A stretch of 64,000 bases of DNA from positions 470,776-534,775 of the forward strand of contig NZ_JFZG01000004.1 of the NCBI RefSeq assembly GCF_000607165.1. Reading direction: 5' to 3'. The notes beneath the pieces were generated by a model. The model did not search any database and had not been told where the DNA came from. It worked only from the letters and a program-made list of their open reading frames with translations. A program made the translations under genes and the position numbers. Origin of the DNA: Ralstonia pickettii (GTDB taxonomy: Bacteria > Pseudomonadota > Gammaproteobacteria > Burkholderiales > Burkholderiaceae). This document shows positions 57,675-64,000 of this stretch, in pieces. Each line of letters begins with the position of its first letter. The first letter of the stretch is position 1.

Positions 57675-58553
57675 TTACGCCTGTTGCTTGGCAGCGGCCA
57701 CCTGGGCAGCCACTTCAGCAGCGAAGTCGTCTTGCTTCTTCTCGATGCCCTCGCCCACCACGTACAGCGTGAACGCCTTCACAGTCGTGTTGGCAGCCTT
57801 GAGCATCTGCTCAACGGTCTGCTTGTCGTTCTTCACGAACGGCTGGTTCAGCAGCGAGACTTCCTTCAGGTACTTCTGCACGCTGCCTTCCACCATCTTG
57901 GCAACGATTTCAGCCGGCTTGCCCGATTCCGCAGCCTTCTGCTCAGCAACGCTGCGCTCCTTGGCGACCAGCTCGGCCGGCACGTCGTCAGCCGACAGCG
58001 ACACCGGCTTCATGGCGGCAGCCTGCATTGCTGCGTCCTTAGCCGCCACTTCGTTGCCCTCGAATGCCACCATGACGCCAATGCGGGTGCCGTGCAGATA
58101 CGAAGTCAGCTGGGTGCCTTCGAAACGCTGGAAGCGGCGGATCGTCATGTTCTCGCCGATCTTGCCGATCAGGCGGGTACGCACGGCTTCAACCGTTTCG
58201 TCACCGATCGACAGGGCCGACAGGGCCGCCACGTCAGCCGGGTTCTTCTGAGCGATCAGCTTGGCAACATCGTTCGTGAAGGCCAGGAAATCGTCATTCT
58301 TCGAAACGAAGTCGGTTTCGCAATTCACTTCGACCAGGGCGCCCGTGGTGCCCTCGACGAACGCTGCGACCACGCCCTCAGCGGTGACGCGGCTGGAAGC
58401 CTTGCCGGCCTTGTTGCCCAGCTTCACACGCAGGATCTCTTCGGCCTTTTCCAGGTTGCCTTCGGCTTCGGTCAGGGCCTTCTTGCATTCCATCATCGGC
58501 GCGTCGGTCTTCGCGCGCAGCTCTGCAACCATGCTTGCGGTAATTGCCGCCAT
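57675..58553 (-). CDS. tsf: Elongation factor Ts
   Basis: A 292-residue EF-Ts: N-terminal UBA-like helix [20 protein letters not shown], the TDFV motif in [17 protein letters not shown], and two core subdomains. It recycles EF-Tu-GDP. The start at 58553 places AGGAG seven bases upstream; an ATG six bases earlier is too close. It follows rpsB across 248 bp that contain a terminator-like hairpin. Confidence 0.97.
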   Translation of the reverse strand: MAAITASMVAELRAKTDAPMMECKKALTEAEGNLEKAEEILRVKLGNKAGKASSRVTAEGVVAAFVEGTTGALVEVNCETDFVSKNDDFLAFTNDVAKLIAQKNPADVAALSALSIGDETVEAVRTRLIGKIGENMTIRRFQRFEGTQLTSYLHGTRIGVMVAFEGNEVAAKDAAMQAAAMKPVSLSADDVPAELVAKERSVAEQKAAESGKPAEIVAKMVEGSVQKYLKEVSLLNQPFVKNDKQTVEQMLKAANTTVKAFTLYVVGEGIEKKQDDFAAEVAAQVAAAKQQA

Positions 58554-58685
58554 TCTCATACTCCTTGTTTCAGATCGTCGTCCGGTCGCAAGCGGATTTC
58601 TCGCCTCGCGCCGGCCTGTCGTCCGGTTTCCATCCGGCCGCCCCACGAAATACGACGCGCGTGGGGCATCCGCATGACAAATTTC

Positions 58686-58714
58686 AAAAAAAAGGGGCGT
58701 TTGTTACGCGCCCC
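58686..58714 (-). terminator. Terminator/attenuator between rpsB and tsf
   Basis: On the minus strand GGGGCG/CGCCCC is followed by eight T residues. It lies about 90 bp after rpsB, so part of the transcripts should stop before tsf, as known for rpsB-tsf in E. coli. Confidence 0.82.
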
Positions 58715-58801
58715 TGTCTGGCCATCGGCCCTGATGCGTCTCATCAGGTGCGGCCTGGCACGCGTCCCGCGCAATCAAGCTGCGGGCACGCCTTCTTGTC
58801 T

Positions 58802-59545
58802 TTAGCCTTCTTGGACTTCGACGAAGTCGTCGCCACCGCGAGCGGCTTCAACCACTTCCTGGACCGCGTTGGCGCGGCCTTCCAGGATCGCGTCGGCCAC
58901 GCCGCGCACGTACAGTGCAACAGCCTTGCTCGAGTCGTCGTTACCCGGGATGACGTAGTCGATGCCTTCCGGCGAGTGGTTCGTGTCAACCACGCCGATC
59001 ACCGGAATGCCCAGCTTGGCTGCTTCGGTCACGGCAATCTTGTGGTAGCCAACGTCCACCACGAAGATGGCGTCCGGAATACCGCCCATGTCCTTGATGC
59101 CGCCAATGGACTTCACCAGCTTGTCCATTTCGCGCTCGAACATCAGCGCTTCCTTCTTGCTCATGGTTTCGGTCGCGCCGGCTTCCTTGGCGACTTCCAT
59201 GTCCTTCAGGCGCTTGATCGAGGTCTTGACCGTCTTGAAGTTGGTCAGCATGCCGCCGAGCCAGCGGCTGTCGACGAACGGCATACCTGCGCGAGCCGCT
59301 TCTTCAGCCAGGATCTCGCGCGATTGACGCTTCGTGCCGACGAACAGAATGGTGCCCCGGTTGGCTGCCAGTTGGCGCACGTACTTCAGTGCGTCCTGGT
59401 ACATCGGCAGCGTCTTTTCCAGGTTGATGATGTGAATCTTGTTGCGATGGCCGAAGATGAAGGGGGCCATCTTGGGGTTCCAGAAGCGGGTCTGGTGGCC
59501 AAAGTGGACACCGGCTTCCAGCATTTCGCGCATGGTCACGGACAT
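58802..59545 (-). CDS. rpsB: 30S ribosomal protein S2
   Basis: A 247-residue S2: [71 protein letters not shown] and [19 protein letters not shown]. It starts at 59545 (MSVTMREML) with GGAG upstream. A strong promoter lies at 59679-59708. Confidence 0.97.
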   Translation of the reverse strand: MSVTMREMLEAGVHFGHQTRFWNPKMAPFIFGHRNKIHIINLEKTLPMYQDALKYVRQLAANRGTILFVGTKRQSREILAEEAARAGMPFVDSRWLGGMLTNFKTVKTSIKRLKDMEVAKEAGATETMSKKEALMFEREMDKLVKSIGGIKDMGGIPDAIFVVDVGYHKIAVTEAAKLGIPVIGVVDTNHSPEGIDYVIPGNDDSSKAVALYVRGVADAILEGRANAVQEVVEAARGGDDFVEVQEG

Positions 59546-59849
59546 GAAATTCTCCAATCGGGTTAGGTCTGAAGCCGCCTCAGACATCCGTTGCATGCGT
59601 TACGACGGACACCCGCGGTGAAGCGGCTCGCGATTTCAAGCGTCACCGGCCACACGACCAGCGACTGCTTAGCCAGCGATTATAGCGGCAAAAACCCAAT
59701 CGACTCAAGACCTTCCGAGCATTCGCAGCAAACGGGCCGGGACTGGCGCCCGGCGCCCGAAAACCCCGGCCGGGGCGCTTTGGTGCGATAATTCACACTT
59801 TAGCCACGACGCGGCGCCTCGCGCGCCTGCGTGCAGAAAGAGTCACAGC
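59546..59849. promoter_or_regulatory. Divergent promoter region and rpsB leader
   Basis: This 304-bp spacer contains the rpsB promoter (59679-59708) and a leader of about 125 nt with possible stems, for example TCTGA/TCAGA near 59570-59590. A weak plus-strand -10 (GATAAT at 59787-59792) may serve map, and ACCCCGGCCGGGG near 59763 is palindromic. No gene is present. An S2-binding leader RNA is likely by analogy but not proven. Confidence 0.55.
59679..59708 (-). promoter_or_regulatory. rpsB promoter
   Basis: On the minus strand TTGAGT (59703-59708) and a perfect TATAAT (59679-59684) are separated by 18 bp. It would start transcription about 125 nt before the rpsB start codon. Confidence 0.85.
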
Positions 59850-60674
59850 ATGGCCGTTACCATTCACACCGCCGAAGACATTGCGCAAATGCGCGTGGCC
59901 TGTCGGCTTGCGTCCGAAGTTCTGGATTACATCACCCCGTTCGTAACGCCCGGCGTGACCACGGGCAAGCTGGACCAGCTGTGCCACGCCTACATGCGTG
60001 ACGTGCAAGGCACTGTGCCGGCACCGCTGAACTATGCGCCCCCTGGCTATCCGCCTTTCCCGGCATCGATCTGCACGTCCGTCAACGACGTGATCTGCCA
60101 CGGCATTCCCGGCGACAAGGTGCTCAAGAGCGGTGACATCGTCAACCTCGACATCACCGTCATCACCAAGGAAGGCTATTACGGGGACACCAGCCGCACC
60201 TTCGTCGTGGGCGAAGGGTCGATCCTGGCCAAGCGCCTGACGCAGGTCACATTCGAATGCATGTGGAAGGGTATCGCGGCCGTGCGTCCCGGCGCACGCC
60301 TGGGCGACATCGGCCACGTGATCCAGCAACATGCTGAAGCCGCCGGCTATAGCGTGGTTCGCGAATATTGCGGCCACGGCATCGGCAAGAAATTCCACGA
60401 AGATCCGCAGATCCTGCACTACGGCCGCCCCGGCACCGGGATGGAACTGAAGGCAGGCATGATCTTCACGATTGAACCGATGATCAACGCGGGCAAGCGC
60501 GACATCCGCACGATGCCCGACCAGTGGACTGTCAAGACGCGCGATCGCAGCCTGTCTGCGCAGTGGGAACATACGCTTCTGGTGACGGAAACCGGCCACG
60601 AAGTGCTGACCGTGTCGGCATTGACGCCGCCGGCACCGGAATTCGTACACGAAGGCGCGCCGGCCACGGCCTGA
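59850..60674 (+). CDS. map: Methionine aminopeptidase type I
   Basis: A 274-residue enzyme with all five metal ligands and the substrate histidine: His84, Asp101 (NLDITV), Asp112, His176 (CGHGIGK), Glu209 (TIEPM) and Glu240. It removes the N-terminal methionine of new proteins. It faces rpsB across the spacer and precedes glnD. Complete, with a standard start (MAVTIHTAED). Confidence 0.97.
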   Translation: MAVTIHTAEDIAQMRVACRLASEVLDYITPFVTPGVTTGKLDQLCHAYMRDVQGTVPAPLNYAPPGYPPFPASICTSVNDVICHGIPGDKVLKSGDIVNLDITVITKEGYYGDTSRTFVVGEGSILAKRLTQVTFECMWKGIAAVRPGARLGDIGHVIQQHAEAAGYSVVREYCGHGIGKKFHEDPQILHYGRPGTGMELKAGMIFTIEPMINAGKRDIRTMPDQWTVKTRDRSLSAQWEHTLLVTETGHEVLTVSALTPPAPEFVHEGAPATA

Positions 60675-60748
60675 TCCTCGCGGGCGAGCCGCACCGTCAG
60701 CGGCAGCACCGTCACGCTGATCTCGCCCCGCACCGGCTCAACTCTTGC

Positions 60749-60777
60749 AGCGACCGGCTCGTTCCGGTCGCTGTTTC
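60749..60777 (+). terminator. Probable terminator between map and glnD
   Basis: AGCGACCGG and CCGGTCGCT form a 9-bp stem with a 6-nt loop, followed by a weak GTTTCATT tail. It lies 75 bp after map and 16 bp before the glnD start, so it may be an attenuator rather than a full stop. Confidence 0.55.
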
Positions 60778-60792
60778 ATTCACGCTCCACTC

Positions 60793-63381
60793 ATGCCCTC
60801 CGCTGCTGCCGCCCCTGCCGAAGAAGCCCACCCGCGCGACGCCCTGAAAGCTGAGCGCGCACACCTGTTCGCGCAGTTCGACCAGCACGCCAACGTTCAA
60901 CAACTCGTGACCAAGCTGGCGCGCGCGGTGGACCGTGCGCTGGTGCGGCTCTGGCAGGAAGAGCAGATGCCCGCAACCTGCGCGCTCATTGCGGTGGGCG
61001 GCTACGGGCGCGGCGAGCTGTTTCCGCATTCCGATGTGGACATCCTCCTGTTGCTGCCGGGCACCGCAGACAAGGCATTGGAGGCCCGGCTGGAGGCCTT
61101 CATCGGCCGCTGTTGGGACATGGGGCTGGATATCGGCTCGTCGGTGCGCACGGTCGACGAATGCATCAATGAAGCCGCACAGGACGTCACGGTGCGCACG
61201 TCGTTGCTGGAAGCGCGTCTTCTGACCGGCGACGAGGGCTTGTACCGCACGTTTGAGACGCACTATCAAGGCCACCTCGACGCGGCAGATTTCTTCCAGT
61301 CGAAACTGCTGGAAATGCGCCAGCGGCATGCCAAGTACCAGGACACGCCCTATTCGCTTGAACCAAACTGCAAGGAAAGTCCCGGCGGCCTGCGCGACCT
61401 GCAGGTCATTCTGTGGATGACGCGCGCGGCCGGCTTCGGTTCGAGCTGGAACGAGCTGCTTGCCAACGGCTTGCTCACGCGCCGTGAAGCCCAGGAGCTG
61501 GTGAGCAATGAGCGCCTGCTCAAAACCGTGCGGGCGCGCCTGCACCTGCTGGCCGGGCGTCGCCAGGACGTGTTGGTGTTCGACTTGCAGACGCAATTGG
61601 CCGAATCGTTCGGTTACCGCCCGACCACCGCCAAGCGCGCAAGCGAACAGATCATGCGCCGCTATTACTGGGTGGCCAAGGCGGTCACGCAGCTCAATAC
61701 CGTGGTGCTGCAAAACATCGAGGCAAAGCTGTTCCCGAGCGAGCTGGGTATCACGCGCAAGATCAACGATCGCTTTGTCGAACGGCAAGGCATGCTTGAA
61801 ATTGCCGACGCCGATCTCTACCAGCGCGAGCCGACGGCCATTCTTGAAACGTTCCTGTTGTACGAGCAAACGCGTGGCATCAAGGGACTGGCGGCCAGCA
61901 CCTTGCGCGCCCTCTACAACGCACGGACGCTGATGGACGCGAAATGGCGCAAAGACCCGGCCAATCGCGCGCTGTTCCTGTCGATCCTGCAGCAGCCGCA
62001 GGGCATCACACACGCACTGCGCCTGATGAACCAGACGAGCGTGCTCGGCCGCTACCTGGTCAACTTCCGCCGTATCGTGGGACAGATGCAGCATGACCTG
62101 TTTCACGTCTACACGGTCGACCAGCACATCCTGATGGTGGTGCGCAACATCCGCCGCTTCGCCATCGTGGAGCACACGCACGAGTTTCCGTTCTGCAGCC
62201 AGTTGATGGCGAACTTCGACAAGCCGTGGGTGCTGACCGTGGCCGCACTGTTCCATGACATTGCGAAAGGACGCGGCGGCGACCACTCGGTGCTCGGCAT
62301 GTCCGACGCGCGGCGCTTCTGCAAGGAACACGGCATTGCCAAGGAAGACGCCGACCTGGTCGTCTGGCTCGTCGAACACCACCTGACCATGAGCCAGGTC
62401 GCGCAGAAGCAGGACCTGGGCGATCCGGAAGTCATCCGTCATTTCGCCGACTTGGTCGGCACCGAGCGTCGGTTGACCGCGCTGTATCTGCTGACCGTTG
62501 CCGACATCCGCGGCACCAGCCCGAAAGTGTGGAATGCCTGGAAGGGCAAGCTGCTGGAAGACCTGTATCGCATGACGCTGCGCGTGCTCGGCGGTGCCAC
62601 CACGGACCCGCACGCCGTGCTCGAAGGTCGCAAGGAAGAAGCGCGCGCCCTGCTGCGCCTGGCCGCGCTGGACGACACCGCGCACGAGGCACTGTGGAAA
62701 CAGCTCGACGTGGGGGTGTTCCTGCGCCACGACGCACGCGACATCGCCTGGTTCACGCGGCACTTCTACAACCGCGTCGACACCACGATCCCCATCGTGC
62801 GTGCGCGCATTTCACCGGCGGGCGTCGGCCTGCAGGTGGCGGTGTACTCGCCGGATCGGCCCGATCTTTTCGCACGCATCTGCGGCTACTTCGAGCGCAA
62901 GAGCCTGACGATTCTTGACGCCAAGATCCACACCACCAAACACGGCTACGCGCTCGACACCTTCCAGGTGGCCGACCCCAGCAGCGGCTTGGTGGAGCCC
63001 GGGCATTACCGCGACATCATCACGCTGGTCGAACACGAACTGGCTGAACAGATCTCGCGCGAAACCGCCCTGCCCGAGCCGCCGCGTGGGCGTATCTCGC
63101 GCCAGTCGCGCAGCTTCCCGATCAAGCCTCGCGTCGACCTGCGGGCGGACGAGCGCGGCCAGTATTACCTGCTCTCCATTTCTGCGACAGACCGCACCGG
63201 TCTGCTCTACGCGATTGCCCGCGTGCTTGCTCACCGTCGCGTGTCGGTGCACACCGCGCGTATCAACACGCTCGGCGAGCGCGTGGAAGACATCTTCCTG
63301 GTCGACGGCACCCGCCTGACCCAGGACAACAAACTGCAGCTCGAGCTTGAAAGCGAGCTGCTTGATGCGCTCGCCATCTGA
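60793..63381 (+). CDS. glnD: Bifunctional uridylyltransferase/uridylyl-removing enzyme GlnD
   Basis: An 862-residue GlnD. The nucleotidyltransferase motif [19 protein letters not shown] begins near residue 69, the HD hydrolase domain has [16 protein letters not shown], and two C-terminal ACT domains sense glutamine ([17 protein letters not shown] and [16 protein letters not shown]). It adds and removes UMP on PII (GlnB/GlnK) and so sets nitrogen metabolism. The start at 60793 ([11 protein letters not shown]) is preferred. Downstream the next gene starts within 25 bp. Confidence 0.96.
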   Translation: MPSAAAAPAEEAHPRDALKAERAHLFAQFDQHANVQQLVTKLARAVDRALVRLWQEEQMPATCALIAVGGYGRGELFPHSDVDILLLLPGTADKALEARLEAFIGRCWDMGLDIGSSVRTVDECINEAAQDVTVRTSLLEARLLTGDEGLYRTFETHYQGHLDAADFFQSKLLEMRQRHAKYQDTPYSLEPNCKESPGGLRDLQVILWMTRAAGFGSSWNELLANGLLTRREAQELVSNERLLKTVRARLHLLAGRRQDVLVFDLQTQLAESFGYRPTTAKRASEQIMRRYYWVAKAVTQLNTVVLQNIEAKLFPSELGITRKINDRFVERQGMLEIADADLYQREPTAILETFLLYEQTRGIKGLAASTLRALYNARTLMDAKWRKDPANRALFLSILQQPQGITHALRLMNQTSVLGRYLVNFRRIVGQMQHDLFHVYTVDQHILMVVRNIRRFAIVEHTHEFPFCSQLMANFDKPWVLTVAALFHDIAKGRGGDHSVLGMSDARRFCKEHGIAKEDADLVVWLVEHHLTMSQVAQKQDLGDPEVIRHFADLVGTERRLTALYLLTVADIRGTSPKVWNAWKGKLLEDLYRMTLRVLGGATTDPHAVLEGRKEEARALLRLAALDDTAHEALWKQLDVGVFLRHDARDIAWFTRHFYNRVDTTIPIVRARISPAGVGLQVAVYSPDRPDLFARICGYFERKSLTILDAKIHTTKHGYALDTFQVADPSSGLVEPGHYRDIITLVEHELAEQISRETALPEPPRGRISRQSRSFPIKPRVDLRADERGQYYLLSISATDRTGLLYAIARVLAHRRVSVHTARINTLGERVEDIFLVDGTRLTQDNKLQLELESELLDALAI

Positions 63382-63406
63382 GCGCCAGCCTTACCGGTCT
63401 AGATTC

Positions 63407-64000
63407 ATGACTACCGATTCCGATGATTTCCCCGGCGACGACGACAAGCGCGGCGCCAGCGACCCGACTCAGCGCGCCACCCGCCCGGGCAAGCGTGCCA
63501 CGCTCGGCGTGCGCCGAGACGACGAAGGCAATGCCGTACGTTCCACAGGCAAGCCGCTGCGCTCGTCTGACCTGAACCGCGAGCGCCAGCCGCTGCGCCC
63601 GTCGCAGCGCCGCCCCAAGCCGGAAGATGGTGCCGGTAAGCCGCCCCGCCCCGCACGTCCTCCGCGCCGCGACGACGACGGCCAGACGCGCGACGCCAAG
63701 CCGCGCCGCGTACAAGGCGATCGCCCACCGCGTCGTTTTGATGACGAGCGTCCTCCGCGTCGATTCAACGACGACCAGCGGCCGCCGCCCCGTCGCGCTG
63801 ACGACGAGCGCCCGCCGCGACGCTTCGAAGATCGGCCGCCTCGCCGGTTCGACGACGAGCGCCCTCCACGCCGATTCGACAATGACCGCCCACCGCGACG
63901 CTTTGACGATCAGCGCCCGCCCCGTCGTTTCGATGACGAGCGCCCGCGCCGCCAAGGCGACGATCAACGCGCGCCCCGTCGTGAGGGCGATCAACGCCCG
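63407..64000 (+). CDS. Probable pseudouridine synthase, repeat-rich N-terminal part (cut by window edge)
   Basis: The open frame from 63407 to the window end encodes 198 residues of a low-complexity, arginine/proline/aspartate-rich segment (pI-extreme, disordered). From about 63718 it carries eight or so tandem copies of a PPRRFDDER unit. The catalytic domain would follow outside the window. In relatives the gene after glnD is, from memory, an RsuA/RluB-type pseudouridine synthase with such a leader, and the motif [14 protein letters not shown] fits that. Identity as an RNA-binding protein is likely, the exact enzyme is inference. Confidence 0.6.
   Translation, partial: MTTDSDDFPGDDDKRGASDPTQRATRPGKRATLGVRRDDEGNAVRSTGKPLRSSDLNRERQPLRPSQRRPKPEDGAGKPPRPARPPRRDDDGQTRDAKPRRVQGDRPPRRFDDERPPRRFNDDQRPPPRRADDERPPRRFEDRPPRRFDDERPPRRFDNDRPPRRFDDQRPPRRFDDERPRRQGDDQRAPRREGDQRP
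63718..63950 (+). repeat. Coding tandem repeats of a [13 protein letters not shown] unit
   Basis: About eight copies of a nine-residue unit (27 nt) with codon-level drift: the protein repeat is well kept, the DNA copies differ mainly at silent positions. The unit is rich in arginine and aspartate and should be disordered. Confidence 0.8.

Noticed and set aside
60712..62763. Long open frame opposite glnD (683 codons)
   Set aside because: Antisense shadow of glnD with no recognisable domain.
63718..63950. Regular repeats resembling a CRISPR array
   Set aside because: The repeats are in frame, continuous without spacers, and diverge at silent codon positions.

Overview
The window looks like a chromosomal segment of a Ralstonia-type betaproteobacterium (Burkholderiaceae). 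The evidence is high GC, the gene order rpsB-tsf-pyrH-frr-uppS-cdsA-dxr-rseP-bamA-ompH-lpxD-fabZ-lpxA-lpxB-rnhB, the map-glnD pair, guaB/guaA, and the divergent ppsA/ppsR pair. The species assignment is inference from gene order and protein style; no database was searched. Sixty-three protein genes are called, two of them cut by the window edges. I saw no rRNA, tRNA, CRISPR array, integrase or intact insertion sequence.

Layout. 1-0.6 kb: start of a cystine symporter (tcyP). 0.9-15.7 kb: a sugar-acid locus. The left arm (minus strand) encodes an ABC sugar importer and all six enzymes of non-phosphorylative L-fucose breakdown, ending in a porin. The right arm (plus strand) encodes a GntR regulator and then an L-galactonate, tagaturonate and altronate branch. 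Perfect palindromes of the TTGGT-N3-ACCAA type lie in front of both arms. L-fucose is 6-deoxy-L-galactose, so I read the locus as a joint L-fucose/L-galactose pathway. 15.8-19.3 kb: a poorly described module with DUF2182 membrane protein, DUF899 thioredoxin-like protein, a double-winged-helix regulator and a beta-propeller protein. 19.4-21.5 kb: a MarR-controlled exporter operon with a clear operator. 21.6-22.3 kb: a cold-shock protein with a long leader and a small zinc-ribbon protein.

22.3-27.5 kb: an accessory catabolic block with a different compositional feel. It holds a D-2-hydroxyacid dehydrogenase, SDR, MFS importer, VOC protein and a helix-turn-helix/citrate-synthase fusion. Two TTGAT-N7-ATCAA dyads lie in the divergent promoter region, and no LysR gene is nearby. 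It ends beside guaA. 27.7-36.1 kb: guaA, a small membrane protein, guaB, an EamA transporter, a DUF4124 protein, rnfH-ratA divergent from smpB, and a qmcA/nfeD pair. 36.2-39.7 kb: ppsA and its regulator ppsR, separated by a 22-bp direct repeat pair. 39.8-43.4 kb: a three-gene lipid- or xenobiotic-type operon that includes an epoxide-hydrolase-like/SDR fusion.

43.6-59.5 kb (minus strand): the conserved essential cluster for lipid A, outer-membrane assembly, isoprenoid and phospholipid precursors and translation factors, reading from rpsB at 59.5 kb down to a TrmH-type rRNA methyltransferase at 43.6 kb. 59.8-64 kb (plus strand): map, glnD and the arginine/proline-rich start of a probable pseudouridine synthase.

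The strongest candidates for new biology are the HTH-citrate synthase block (22.3-27.5 kb), the DUF899/DUF2182 module (15.8-19.3 kb) and the joint fucose/galactose locus (0.9-15.7 kb).
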